A stretch of DNA of 54,259 nt from Actinokineospora spheciospongiae (GCF_000564855.1 NZ_AYXG01000100.1:1-54259); one strand, 5' to 3'. Positions 39,648 to 47,670 are shown, numbered from the stretch's first letter. The notes: generated by a model from the sequence alone, not told the origin. Numbers and translations: made by a program.

Positions 39648-40871
39648 ATGACGTATCTCGACCACGCAGCGACGACGCCGATCCTCCCCGAGGCGGCGGC
39701 TGCCCTGACCGCGGCGTTGACCTCGTTCGGCAACGCCTCGTCCCTGCATTCCTCCGGCCGCCGCGCCCGGCGCGCCGTCGAGGAGGCCAGGGAGACCATC
39801 GCCGGGGCGCTGGGCGCCCGCCCGTCGGAGGTGCTGTTCACCTCCGGGGGGACCGAGAGCGACAACCTGGCCGTCAAGGGCATCTACTGGGGGCGGCGGG
39901 CCAAGGACCCGGGGCGCACCCGCGTGCTGGTCTCCGCCGTGGAGCACCACGCGGTGCTCGACGCGGCGCTGTGGCTCGCCGAGCACGAGGGCGCCGAGGT
40001 GACCCTGCTGGAGGTCGACGACTTCGGCCGGGTGCACGAGGACACGCTGCGCGCCGCCATCGCCGAGAACCCCGACGACGTCGCCCTGGTCAGCGTGATG
40101 TGGGCCAACAACGAGGTGGGCACGGTCAACCCGGTCCGCGAGCTGGCGGGCACCTGCGCCGCGCACGGCATCCCGTTCCACACCGACGCGGTGCAGGCCG
40201 TCGGCGTCCTGCCGGTGCACTTCGCCGAGTCCGGGGCGAGCGCGCTCACCGTCAGCGCGCACAAGGTCGGCGGCCCGTACGGCGTCGGCGTCCTGCTGCT
40301 GGGCCGCGACGTGCCGTGCGTGCCGGTCGCGCACGGCGGCGGCCAGGAGCGCGACGTGCGCTCGGGCACCCTCGACGTCCCGGCGATCGTGTCGATGGCC
40401 ACCGCGGTCCGGGTCGCCACCGAGCAGCGCGCCGAGCGGGCCGCCCGCCTCACCGCCCTGCGCGACGAGCTGGTCCGCGAGGTGCGCGCCGCCCTCCCCG
40501 AGGCCCTGCTCAACGGCGACCCCGGCGAGACCAGCGTGGACGGCGGCCCGTCCCGACTGCCCGGCAACGCGCACTTCACCTTCCCCGGCTGCGAGGGCGA
40601 CAGCCTGCTGATGCTCCTCGACGCCCGCGGCATCGAGTGCTCCACCGGTTCGGCCTGCACCGCGGGCGTCGCCCAGCCCAGCCACGTGCTGCTGGCCATG
40701 GGCGTGGAGCCCGCGCCCGCCCGCGGCTCGCTGCGCTTCTCCCTCGGCCACAGCACCACCGTCGCCGACGTCCGCACCCTCGCCGAGGCCATCGCCCCGG
40801 TCGTCGAGCGCGCCCGCAACGCCGGGTTGGCGGGCCTGCGCCGCGGGGCGGCCCGGACAGCGGAGGTCTGA
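39648..40871 (+). CDS. cysteine desulfurase (IscS/NifS-like)
   Basis: 407 aa, PLP enzyme that takes sulfur from cysteine. [12 protein letters not shown] at the N-terminus, [14 protein letters not shown] (65-78), HTDAVQAVG (178-186) with the PLP aspartate, [14 protein letters not shown] with PLP-lysine Lys206, and STGSACTAG with catalytic Cys337. The short Cys loop fits group I (IscS-type). It lies 3 nt upstream of mnmA, so its persulfide most likely feeds tRNA 2-thiolation, as in the Rv3025c-Rv3024c pair. A larger role in Fe-S assembly is less likely here because no iscU is present. Confidence 0.95.
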   Translation: MTYLDHAATTPILPEAAAALTAALTSFGNASSLHSSGRRARRAVEEARETIAGALGARPSEVLFTSGGTESDNLAVKGIYWGRRAKDPGRTRVLVSAVEHHAVLDAALWLAEHEGAEVTLLEVDDFGRVHEDTLRAAIAENPDDVALVSVMWANNEVGTVNPVRELAGTCAAHGIPFHTDAVQAVGVLPVHFAESGASALTVSAHKVGGPYGVGVLLLGRDVPCVPVAHGGGQERDVRSGTLDVPAIVSMATAVRVATEQRAERAARLTALRDELVREVRAALPEALLNGDPGETSVDGGPSRLPGNAHFTFPGCEGDSLLMLLDARGIECSTGSACTAGVAQPSHVLLAMGVEPAPARGSLRFSLGHSTTVADVRTLAEAIAPVVERARNAGLAGLRRGAARTAEV

Positions 40872-40874
40872 CCC

Positions 40875-41963
40875 GTGCGCGTACTGGCCGCGATGAGCGG
40901 CGGCGTCGACTCCGCGGTGGCCGCCGCCCGCGCCGTGGAGGCCGGGCACGACGTCACCGGCGTGCACCTGGCCCTGTCGGCCAAGCCGGGCACCCTGCGC
41001 ACCGGCTCCCGCGGCTGCTGCACGGTCGAGGACGCCCACGACGCCCGCCGGGTGGCCGACATCCTCGGCATCCCCTACTACGTCTGGGACTTCGCCGAGC
41101 GCTTCACCGAGGACGTCGTCGAGGACTTCGTCGCCGAGTACGCCGCGGGCCGCACCCCCAACCCGTGCCTCAGGTGCAACGAGCGCATCAAGTTCGAAGC
41201 CCTCCTGGACAAGGCGATCGCCCTCGGGTTCGACGCCGTCTGCACCGGCCACTACGCCCGCCTGGAGGTCGTCGACGGCCGCCCCGAGCTGCGCCGCAGC
41301 GCCGACCTCGACAAGGACCAGTCCTACGTGCTGGCCTCGCTGACCCGTGAGCAGTTGTCGCACGCGATGTTCCCGCTGGGCGGCTCGGTGAAGTCGGACG
41401 TGCGGGTCGAGGCGCAGGAGCGCGGCCTGGCCGTCGCGGAGAAGCCGGACAGCTACGACATCTGCTTCATCCCCGACGGCGACACCCGCGGCTTCCTCCA
41501 GGCCAAGCTGGGCGCGCGGCCGGGGCACCTGGTCGACGACGAGACCGGTGCGGTGCTCGGCGTGCACGCGGGGGTGCACGGGTTCACCGTCGGGCAGCGG
41601 CACGGGCTGGGCATCGAGGCGCCCGCACCCGACGGGCGGCCCCGGTACGTGCTGTCGCTGGAGCCGGTGAGCGGGAACGTGCGGGTCGGCGCCGTGGAGA
41701 AGCTGGGCGTGCGCGAGATCGTGGCCGAGCGCCCGATCTGGCCTTCCGGGGTCGCCCTGGGCGGGGAGGTCGAGTGCGTGGCGCAGGTGCGCGCGCACGG
41801 GGGGACCTCGGCGGCGCGGGCCGCCCTGGTCGACGGGGCGCTGGTGGTGCGGCCGTCGGCGGAGCTGCGGGGGGTGGCGCCCGGGCAGGCCGTGGTGCTC
41901 TACCGCCCGGACCCGGGCGGGGACGTGGTGCTGGGCAGCGGGATGATCTCCGCCACCCGCTGA
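40875..41963 (+). CDS. mnmA: tRNA-specific 2-thiouridylase MnmA
   Basis: 362 aa. It thiolates U34 of Lys, Glu and Gln tRNAs using ATP. The PP-loop [12 protein letters not shown] is at 6-17, catalytic Cys101 in [21 protein letters not shown] (124-130), KDQSYVLA, and the persulfide-forming Cys197 in [11 protein letters not shown]. The C-terminal PUA-like barrel includes [11 protein letters not shown] and [16 protein letters not shown]. It follows the cysteine desulfurase gene by 3 nt, a direct sulfur-donor/acceptor operon. A terminator lies at 41971-41998. Confidence 0.97.
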   Translation: MRVLAAMSGGVDSAVAAARAVEAGHDVTGVHLALSAKPGTLRTGSRGCCTVEDAHDARRVADILGIPYYVWDFAERFTEDVVEDFVAEYAAGRTPNPCLRCNERIKFEALLDKAIALGFDAVCTGHYARLEVVDGRPELRRSADLDKDQSYVLASLTREQLSHAMFPLGGSVKSDVRVEAQERGLAVAEKPDSYDICFIPDGDTRGFLQAKLGARPGHLVDDETGAVLGVHAGVHGFTVGQRHGLGIEAPAPDGRPRYVLSLEPVSGNVRVGAVEKLGVREIVAERPIWPSGVALGGEVECVAQVRAHGGTSAARAALVDGALVVRPSAELRGVAPGQAVVLYRPDPGGDVVLGSGMISATR

Positions 41964-41970
41964 CCCGCTC

Positions 41971-41998
41971 CGGACCGGTGCCCGTCGGCACCGGTCCG
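41971..41998. terminator. bidirectional terminator hairpin
   Basis: Perfect 12-bp stem (41971-41982 with 41987-41998), loop CGTC, between convergent mnmA and the truncated oxidoreductase gene. Confidence 0.85.
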
Positions 41999-42012
41999 CG
42001 CTGGGAACCCGG

Positions 42013-42834
42013 TCAGCGGGTGGGGTCGAGCAGCAGCTTGCCCACCGTCTTCCTGGCGCGCAGGTCCTCGTGGGCCTGGCGGGCGTCGGCCAGCGCGTAC
42101 TCGCCGCCGCCGATCACCTTCAACGAGCCCCGTTGGACCGCCGCGAACAGTTCCCGCATGGCGTGCTGCATCAGGCCCGGCTTGGTGAAGGCGTGCGGGA
42201 GCCAGAGGCCGCTGATCGTCGTGGAGTGCGACAGCAGGGCGGGGAGGTTGACCGGCTTGGGCGGCTGGCGGCTGGCCATGCCGAAGAACGCGAGCCTGCC
42301 GAGGGGTGCGAGGGCGGCGATGCTGCGGTCGGTGACCGTGCCGCCGGTCATCTCCAGGACGACGTCGACCCGCTTGCCGCCGTTGGCCTCGCGGATGGCG
42401 GCGGTGAGGTCGTCGGCGCCGGGGTCGATGGCGGCGTCCGCGCCCAGGCTCAGGGCCAGGTCGCGCTTGTCCTGGGTGCTGGCGGCGGCGATGACCCGGC
42501 CCGCGCCCATGGCCTTGGCCAGTTGCACGGCCAGGGTGCCGACCCCGCCCGCCGCGGCGTGGACGACGACCGACTCGCCTGCCTCCAGGTGGGCGGCGGT
42601 GCGCAGCAGCAGCCAGGCGGTGGTGCCCTGCACGACGAGGCCCAGGGCGGTGAGGTCGTCGACGTCGTCGGGGACCTCGAAGGCCATGTGCTCGGGGGCG
42701 GCGACGCGCTCGGCGTAACCGCCCGCGTCGACCATGGACACCAGGCGCCTGCCGTCGGGGGTGCGGCCGACCACCTCGTTGCCGGGGATGAGCGGCAGGG
42801 AGGCGGGGGCGAGGTAGCTGTTCTCGGCGTTGTG
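42013..42834 (-). pseudogene. quinone oxidoreductase (zinc-type ADH superfamily), 5'-truncated by element
   Basis: About 273 residues of an NADPH:quinone oxidoreductase-like protein: HNAENSYLAPASLPLIPGNE, GYAERVAAPEHMAFEVPDDV, the Rossmann motif VHAAAGGVGTLAVQLAKAMG, and the C-terminal ARKTVGKLLLDPTR. Family members have about 50 further N-terminal residues (catalytic-fold GroES-like start and the segment ending in a VN-x-x-D-x-H motif); these are absent. Upstream of codon 42834 the frame stays open to 42945, but the encoded Arg/Pro-rich residues are unrelated to the family. The break marks where the mobile element begins. The missing N-terminus should lie beyond the right end of the window. 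Confidence 0.72.
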
Positions 42835-42968
42835 AGAAGTCGCCAGACCTACCTCACGGCGCGAGCGCGGGCTAGTGTCTGTGCCAGCCCCGAAAACAGG
42901 GCGACCCCGCCCCGGCGGCAACCGGAGACGGGGTCTACTGCGCACCTGAATCGACCAGGAGTCAGCAG

Positions 42969-43166
42969 ATGTCTGTGTACACCATCGAGGCCGCAGGCCG
43001 CGCCCTGCACGCCCAGCTTCTCGCGGAGGCCCGTGCCGCAGTGGCCACCGTCTACTCCCCAGACGAGTCGGTCTTCTCCATCGACCGCCTCACCGCGCTC
43101 TCCGCCCTCATCCCCGATGATGACCTCTTCGTGGAGGTGGCCGACCAGTTCGGACTCGCTCTCTGA
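42969..43166 (+). CDS. small element-borne protein, unknown function
   Basis: 65 aa, starting SVYTIEAAGRALHAQLLAEA and ending DDDLFVEVADQFGLAL. It is acidic and helical, with no Cys or membrane segment. CAGGAG lies 9 nt before the ATG. It is the first gene inside the left end of the element and is followed at 11 nt by a perfect 15-bp terminator, so it is a monocistronic unit. A TAGTGT at 42873-42878 could be its -10. I do not recognise the family. Confidence 0.65.
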   Translation: MSVYTIEAAGRALHAQLLAEARAAVATVYSPDESVFSIDRLTALSALIPDDDLFVEVADQFGLAL

Positions 43167-43176
43167 CCCAGCAACT

Positions 43177-43210
43177 AGAAGACCCCCTGTCACCCGACAG
43201 GGGGTCTTCT
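43177..43210. terminator. bidirectional terminator
   Basis: Perfect 15-bp stem (43177-43191 with 43196-43210), loop ACCC, followed by GTGTTT. It lies between the convergent 65-aa gene and the leftward chain of four very small genes. Confidence 0.9.
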
Positions 43211-43232
43211 GTGTTTCGGCCTCCGGCACCGA

Positions 43233-43424
43233 TCAGCCGGGCGGGAAGCGGCGGAGGCTCAGCGCCCGCGCCTGCGTCGTCGCCTGTGCCAGTGCTTCGA
43301 CCAAGGCGTTGAGCTGGCTTACGGTCACCGGCTCCTCAGCGTCGATCGCGTCGCCGACGAACGTCGCGCGGGTCGCGGCCACCCGCAGCGCGGTCGCAGC
43401 CCGGGTGTCCACTTCGCTGATCAT
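43233..43424 (-). CDS. small helical protein, last gene of micro-operon
   Basis: 63 aa from ATG 43424, which overlaps the previous stop by 4 nt (ATGA). Sequence is helical and alanine-rich: ISEVDTRAATALRVAATRATF, then VSQLNALVEALAQATTQARAL. No motif recognised. It ends 22 nt before the terminator at 43177-43210. Its placement as the last of four coupled genes supports real translation. Confidence 0.6.
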   Translation of the reverse strand: MISEVDTRAATALRVAATRATFVGDAIDAEEPVTVSQLNALVEALAQATTQARALSLRRFPPG

Positions 43425-43771
43425 CGGCCCGACCCCTGTCCAGGTGTCCACAACGACGGCGCCCGCCCGATCACCAGCGACGGCGCGGCGGCGGTGCCCG
43501 GGTCGGGGAGGTCGAGCAGGCTGTCAACGACCTCGGCGAGGGTGCCCGCTCGCTCCCAGAGCAGCCCGCCGCCGGGGTCGGTGCGGGTGGCGAAACAGTC
43601 GGTCTCGCTGCGCAGCCTGACCGCGTCGGCGGTGTTGTCCGCCCATACCCTCACGCCGTCGAGCTGGTCGATGCCGTGGTCGTCCACCTTCGGCACCCAG
43701 GTCCACTCCGGCGCGGTCGGTCGAGGCGCGGCGAGCCGGACGACGTGCGGGTTTGCGAGGAGAGCGCTCAC
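43421..43771 (-). CDS. element protein of unknown function
   Basis: 116 aa, GTG start at 43771 overlapping the previous stop (GTGA). Mixed alpha/beta composition: HVVRLAAPRPTAPEWTW, DDHGIDQLDGVRVWADN, GLLWERAGTLAEVVDSLLDLPDPG. No catalytic motif or membrane span. It is the third gene of the coupled chain. I do not recognise the family. Confidence 0.6.
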   Translation of the reverse strand: MSALLANPHVVRLAAPRPTAPEWTWVPKVDDHGIDQLDGVRVWADNTADAVRLRSETDCFATRTDPGGGLLWERAGTLAEVVDSLLDLPDPGTAAAPSLVIGRAPSLWTPGQGSGR

Positions 43772-43974
43772 GCCAGCACCCCCCGCACCCTAGCCAGTCC
43801 GTGCACCTGTTCGAGATGGCTCGCCATCGCGTCGCCCGCGGCCTGTGGGGTGAGGCCGAAGCACATCGACTCGCATCCCTCGCGCGGGCACCGGACCCGG
43901 TACAGCGGGGGGTCCGGTACGCGCGGTGCGGGCACGTTGGCCCACATGCGCAGCAGCGTGCGGGAGCCGGTCAC
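43768..43974 (-). CDS. small C2H2-type zinc-finger protein
   Basis: 68 aa, GTG start at 43974, 4-nt overlaps on both sides. A single zinc-finger-like module: Cys30-x4-Cys35 in RCPREGCESMCFGL, then His54-x4-His59 in MASHLEQVHGLARV. The linker length fits a compact C2H2 or C2HC fold. Such mini zinc fingers recur in actinobacterial plasmids and phages and may bind nucleic acid or other element proteins. Exact residue numbering may shift by one or two. Confidence 0.65.
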   Translation of the reverse strand: MTGSRTLLRMWANVPAPRVPDPPLYRVRCPREGCESMCFGLTPQAAGDAMASHLEQVHGLARVRGVLA

Positions 43975-44051
43975 CGGTCCATCACCGGCCCGAGGAAGAC
44001 GTTAGCGACGGCCAGCGCCGCGGCGACACCTAGCATGATCAGCACGGACAT
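43971..44051 (-). CDS. 26-aa hydrophobic membrane peptide
   Basis: ATG 44051 to TGA 43971-43973, 26 residues, almost all hydrophobic (SVLIMLGVAAALAVANVFLG), with charge only at the C-terminus (Asp-Arg). A strong AGGAGGTGACC ribosome site lies directly upstream, the best in the element. Its stop overlaps the next start by 4 nt (GTGA). It opens the four-gene micro-operon. Predicted to be a single transmembrane helix; roles such as a holin-like, excluding or toxin peptide are guesses. Confidence 0.65.
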   Translation of the reverse strand: MSVLIMLGVAAALAVANVFLGPVMDR

Positions 44052-44131
44052 TCGGTCACCTCCTGATTCCAGGAAGCGACGCTAAGCCCTTGATTGCTGG
44101 TTTACGGTTACGTGCTCACGCTACCTCGCCG

Positions 44132-44150
44132 GGGGTACAGGGTGTACCCC
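44132..44150. promoter_or_regulatory. 19-bp palindromic operator candidate
   Basis: GGGGTACA-N3-TGTACCCC, perfect 8-bp arms, about 80 nt upstream of the 26-aa peptide gene. The symmetry and size fit a helix-turn-helix dimer site; the XRE proteins encoded at 44287 and 46138 are candidates. Confidence 0.5.
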
Positions 44151-44219
44151 TCCAAAATGTGAAGATGAGTACGTCCATATCAAGACCGTCGGTCGACCTC
44201 AAGGTTCTGAGAACAACAC

Positions 44220-44265
44220 CACCCCGCGCTCGACATCCCCGGGTGAGGAGGTTGAACGCGGGGTG
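44220..44265 (-). terminator. possible terminator after XRE-ImmA gene
   Basis: CACCCCGCG (44220-44228) pairs with CGCGGGGTG (44257-44265), a 9-bp perfect stem with a 28-nt loop, 21 nt beyond the stop of the leftward XRE-ImmA gene. Confidence 0.45.
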
Positions 44266-44286
44266 CCCTTTGCTGCGCACGCGAAG

Positions 44287-45366
44287 TCACGCGCCAGCGA
44301 TGTTCTGTTTCGGTTGATCTCCGGATGGCCTCACAGCCCGCAGTCGTCGGCGCATCATGAACGGATGTTCGGCAGCGGCAGGGTGGTAGCCTGCCAATTC
44401 GGCGACCTCGCCATCAGTTAACCCTTTGGCCCGGAGCGCCCCGCCCAAGGTGGCGATCAACTCCGGAACTTCAGGCGCAAGGCTATCGCTACCAGGCTCG
44501 GAGGTTTTCCAACCGCGAGCGTTCATTGCCTTGTAGAACGAGGTCCGCTCCGCAGCGCTGGCCAGTTTGAGGTGGTAGGCCCGCTCGAACAGTGCCTGCA
44601 TGGACACTCCCCACACCCGCTTGAGGTCGACCAGGCGACCAATGGTTGGTGGTCGCAGATCTGGCTTGATGACGTGGTCAGGCATGAGGAACTGGGCGGC
44701 GAACTCGTTGGCTTCGCGCTCGGGGTCATCGCTGGCCAACCCATTGTGGAGGACCAAATGACCAAGTTCGTGGGCGAGGGTGAGTCGCTTGCGGTCAGTG
44801 GGCACGGCACTGTTGATGAGCATGACCGGGTGGTTGCCGATCCACTGGGAGAGCCCATCGACCCGGGAAGTGCCGAAATCTTCCTCGAAGATCACGCATC
44901 CTGCTGACTCCAGCCAACGCATCAGATTCCGAACGGGTCCTACGGGCATACGCCATTGGGCGCGGACCATTAGTGCTGCTTCCGCTGGTGGGGTGTCGAG
45001 AGGGTCGAAAGTGGGAACTGACTGCTCAGCGCGCATCGACACCTCCTCGAACAATTCGGAGACATGCAGACGGTGCTTGTTGAGGCGGGCCTCCCACATG
45101 GTCCACAGCGACGGCTTGGCTGTGGCCTGTCGCCGCATATGCGCATCAACGGCGAGCGCGCCCCGTACTGTGTGGTCCCGAGTCAACAACCGCTTGGAGA
45201 CACCGAAAATCTCTGCGAGGCGTTCCAGCGTCGCATCATCCGGTGTCCGTTGGTTGTTCTCATATCGAGACATGGTGGCCTGCGTCACGCCGAGCGCGGT
45301 CCGCAGGTCCTCCTGTTTCCACCCACGGGCGCGGCGAAGTGTCTCCAGCACTTCGCCAAGGCTCAT
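44287..45366 (-). CDS. XRE regulator fused to ImmA/IrrE-type metallopeptidase
   Basis: 359 aa. The N-terminal helix-turn-helix is at 1-62 (LRRARGWKQEDLRTALGVTQATMSRYE). The ImmA/IrrE domain follows: HELGH at 199-203 in LTLAHELGHLVLHNG, and the third zinc-ligand segment EREANEFAAQFLMPD (216-230). ImmA-type proteases cleave a phage or ICE repressor to allow induction; repressor and protease are fused in one chain here, or the protein acts on another regulator such as the one at 46138. The ATG at 45366 overlaps the upstream gene's stop by 4 nt. GC content is visibly lower than in the chromosomal part. Confidence 0.85.
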   Translation of the reverse strand: MSLGEVLETLRRARGWKQEDLRTALGVTQATMSRYENNQRTPDDATLERLAEIFGVSKRLLTRDHTVRGALAVDAHMRRQATAKPSLWTMWEARLNKHRLHVSELFEEVSMRAEQSVPTFDPLDTPPAEAALMVRAQWRMPVGPVRNLMRWLESAGCVIFEEDFGTSRVDGLSQWIGNHPVMLINSAVPTDRKRLTLAHELGHLVLHNGLASDDPEREANEFAAQFLMPDHVIKPDLRPPTIGRLVDLKRVWGVSMQALFERAYHLKLASAAERTSFYKAMNARGWKTSEPGSDSLAPEVPELIATLGGALRAKGLTDGEVAELAGYHPAAAEHPFMMRRRLRAVRPSGDQPKQNIAGA

Positions 45367-45980
45367 GATGTTTCGTCCTCCGCCTCATCGACAACCGCGG
45401 CCAAGTCGAATTGCGGTAGGGTCGGGTCGACAGGTGTGCGGGTGATCTGCGTGCCACCGGCTTCGTCGGAGTCCGATTCGCCGAGTTGAACCACCCAGAA
45501 CGGAGTCTTATCCAGGCCGTCTCGCAGGGACACCACTGCTGCCCCCATGTTCCGTAGCTCGGCATCCCAGCGGTAACCGAACCCCAGGCGGATCTCTTCA
45601 AGGCCATCCAAGGTGGGCACTGCGCCCTGCGCCCAAAAAGCCAGCGCAGCACGTGTGGGGTACGAACGAACCTTGTCGTTATCTGCGTGCCGTTTCACCC
45701 GTGCTCTGTAGCGAGTGCCGACCAAGACCTCCCTTGTAGGCCCGCACTCCAGGAACTCCACTCCTGCAACGTCATGCAAGTGATGGCGCAGGTTGGCGAA
45801 CATGCGGTCGTGGACCCAGTTCGACAGGCCCCGGTCGCTGTGCTGGACCACGAATTGAGGAAGGGTCTCGCGGTAGAGAGTGAGGTCGTTCCGGCTGGCC
45901 TGCGTGGCATCCGACAAACCACGCAGTACCTTCTCGCCAAGATCGTCGAGCACGGCATCCGAGCTGGGTGCTGAAAACAT
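45363..45980 (-). CDS. partner of XRE-ImmA, unknown function
   Basis: 205 aa from ATG 45980. Blocks: SAPSSDAVLDDLGEKVLRGL, LYRETLPQFVVQHSDRGLSNW, VEFLECGPTREVLVGTRYRAR, FGYRWDAELRNMGAAVVSLRDG, and an acidic C-terminus. No domain recognised. It is translationally coupled to the XRE-ImmA gene. There is no Shine-Dalgarno; TATATT lies about 7 nt upstream of the ATG as a -10, so the mRNA is probably leaderless, starting at or one base before the ATG. A longer frame to 46049 is less likely. The pairing suggests a sensor, target or antitoxin-like partner. Confidence 0.7.
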   Translation of the reverse strand: MFSAPSSDAVLDDLGEKVLRGLSDATQASRNDLTLYRETLPQFVVQHSDRGLSNWVHDRMFANLRHHLHDVAGVEFLECGPTREVLVGTRYRARVKRHADNDKVRSYPTRAALAFWAQGAVPTLDGLEEIRLGFGYRWDAELRNMGAAVVSLRDGLDKTPFWVVQLGESDSDEAGGTQITRTPVDPTLPQFDLAAVVDEAEDETS

Positions 45981-46137
45981 ACCAGAAAATATACCACCTG
46001 CATGGCTGGCCCGCTCGTGCCTACCGGTCAGACCCGTGCTGAGGCACACTGCCGCCGGTATGGTCCGCTAGCGGCATCGCTGCCGCGTGCGCCTTCGCAA
46101 CGAAGGTGGGGGTCCACGATGTCATCTTCGGGAGGTA

Positions 46138-47361
46138 CTACACAGCGACCCCGAGATCCGTGGCCAGTGCGCGAGCCTCGCGTTCGATCAGACTCCCGCC
46201 GGAGGTGACCAGCTCTCCGGCCAGAGTGCGTGCAAGCGGGTGGCAGGTCATCGACTCGCGGCTGATCCGGGTCGCACGCTGAAGCACGTGCAGGCTGGCC
46301 GTGTTCTCCTTGCGCTGCCGGTAGCCGCGAGCGACGTCCAGCCACACCCTGGCACGCCGATCCAGTGACGGGACCTTGTCCGGGTCGGCAGCCTCAGCGG
46401 TAGTCACCGCGGCTCCGCCCTTGTGCAGTTCGACCTGCACACTGACCCCGGTCAAGGCCGCGTTTGCCGCTCCGAACAGCGTTGCGGGGTGGGCGTATCC
46501 GGATGGAAGCCGCGTGGACATGTCGGCGGCGTCGTCCAAGCGCCGCAGGGCGTCGCCCTCGCGGCCCATCTTCGCCGCGGTGATCGCCCCGTGTGCTCGA
46601 ACCGCGCCCCACAGCGCCCGCGGCTCGTCGTCGTCTCCGTCGAGCGCGGAGGCGAGAAGCCCGGCGGCGTCGTCGGCGAGCTGGAGGGCGTCGTCCTCGC
46701 GGCCAGTGCTGCGCCAGACGTTACCGACTACCCACGCCGCGGAGGCCAGCGCGCGCGGCTCGTCGGCTTGCTCTGCGGCGGACATGCACCGGTCAGCGGC
46801 CAGCCACAGCAGCGCCGAGTCCGCCACCCACGCGAGCATCTGCCCGGAGAGGGCGTAGGCGGACGACAGCGCGGCGTGCGCTTGGCGCCGGTCGGCTCCG
46901 TCGAGAGAGCGCGCGGCGTGGCGGCCGTCGGTGATGATCCGGGGCAGCACCGCGCCCACGGCGTCCCGCGGGGTGGGGGAGGAGTGCCAGAGCGCCCAGG
47001 CGTCGGCGACTCGGCGGGCGAGGTCGGTGGCCGACACCGGCCTCGCGGCGGCGAGCGAGAGGAGCGGGGCCTCGATCGCCTCGCGCACCCCTGAGACCGC
47101 CGCGTGCCCGGTCCTGCCTTGGAGGGCGAAGGGCGGTTGCTGTTCGCCGACGAGCACCGCGAGGTCGACACCGAGGACCCCAGCGAGCCGCATCAGCATG
47201 TGCACGTCGGGCGCGTTCCGACGCCCGCGCTCGACAGACTTGAGCCACTCCTCGGACCGGCCGACCAGACCGGCGACCACGGGCCGGGTCTTCCCCTTGC
47301 GCTCACGGACGGTCTGGATTCGAGCGCCGATCGAAAGCCCCGCGAGCTCGTCAACTGGCAC
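46138..47361 (-). CDS. XRE regulator with TPR-like C-terminal region
   Basis: 407 aa. HTH at about 11-65 (IQTVRERKGKTRPVVAGLVGRSEEWLKSVERG). The remaining ~330 residues are alpha-helical repeats (AWVADSALLWLAADRCMSAAE, WVVGNVWRSTGREDDALQLAD, ARVWLDVARGYRQRKENT) like the TPR-type sensor domains of Rgg/ImmR-like and actinobacterial plasmid or ICE regulators. Such domains often bind a small peptide or protein signal. It begins at the divergent region that contains the large palindrome, so it is a candidate switch for the rightward replication operon. A CCTACC-N6-GGTAGG inverted repeat lies about 70 nt upstream of its start. Confidence 0.85.
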   Translation of the reverse strand: MPVDELAGLSIGARIQTVRERKGKTRPVVAGLVGRSEEWLKSVERGRRNAPDVHMLMRLAGVLGVDLAVLVGEQQPPFALQGRTGHAAVSGVREAIEAPLLSLAAARPVSATDLARRVADAWALWHSSPTPRDAVGAVLPRIITDGRHAARSLDGADRRQAHAALSSAYALSGQMLAWVADSALLWLAADRCMSAAEQADEPRALASAAWVVGNVWRSTGREDDALQLADDAAGLLASALDGDDDEPRALWGAVRAHGAITAAKMGREGDALRRLDDAADMSTRLPSGYAHPATLFGAANAALTGVSVQVELHKGGAAVTTAEAADPDKVPSLDRRARVWLDVARGYRQRKENTASLHVLQRATRISRESMTCHPLARTLAGELVTSGGSLIEREARALATDLGVAV

Positions 47362-47428
47362 GATGTGCCCCCTTCGGCTGGCCTCGCCCGCGGAGGAGCT
47401 GGCGCCGCGGAGAGGGGTACTGACTCCA

Positions 47429-47446
47429 CCTACCTCTCAGGGTAGG
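47429..47446. promoter_or_regulatory. inverted repeat upstream of XRE-TPR gene
   Basis: CCTACC (47429-47434) and GGTAGG (47441-47446) with a 6-bp spacer, a possible autoregulatory site for the XRE protein starting at 47361. Confidence 0.35.
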
Positions 47447-47553
47447 CCCTTCTCGGCTTCCGTGGGACCTCCGCGACGCCGAGGACGCGGGTGGTCGCCG
47501 CGGAGGATCGGCGCCGACCGGGTGCCAGGGGCGGTGCGGACGCGGCGGGAGGG

Positions 47554-47670
47554 CAAAACCCCACTGAGAGTGGGGTTTTAGTGCCCTGTCCCTATTCCCC
47601 CTTAGAGAGAGCGTCTCTCTAAGGGGGAATAGGGAGAACCCACTAAAACCCCACTCTCAGTGGGGTTTTG
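47554..47670. repeat. 117-nt palindrome built of three nested hairpins
   Basis: The whole segment is self-complementary around 47612: 54 of 58 positions in each arm pair. It contains a central perfect 22-bp stem (47589-47610 with 47614-47635, loop GCG) and two 25-nt outer hairpins (47555-47579 and 47645-47669) that are exact reverse complements of each other and each fold alone (AAAACCCCACT/AGTGGGGTTTT). The only mispairs are at 47584-47586 and 47588. Each outer stem ends in a T4 tract, so as RNA they look like efficient terminators in both directions; as DNA the unit could form a cruciform. It lies in the divergent region between the XRE gene and the replication operon. Confidence 0.95.

Noticed and set aside
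42800-42970. tRNA gene as integration site
   Set aside because: No cloverleaf or CCA-end sequence is visible; the boundary falls within a protein-coding gene.
47554-47670. CRISPR array or ordinary single terminator
   Set aside because: There are no spacer-separated direct repeats; the three units form one symmetric palindrome, so neither label is adequate.
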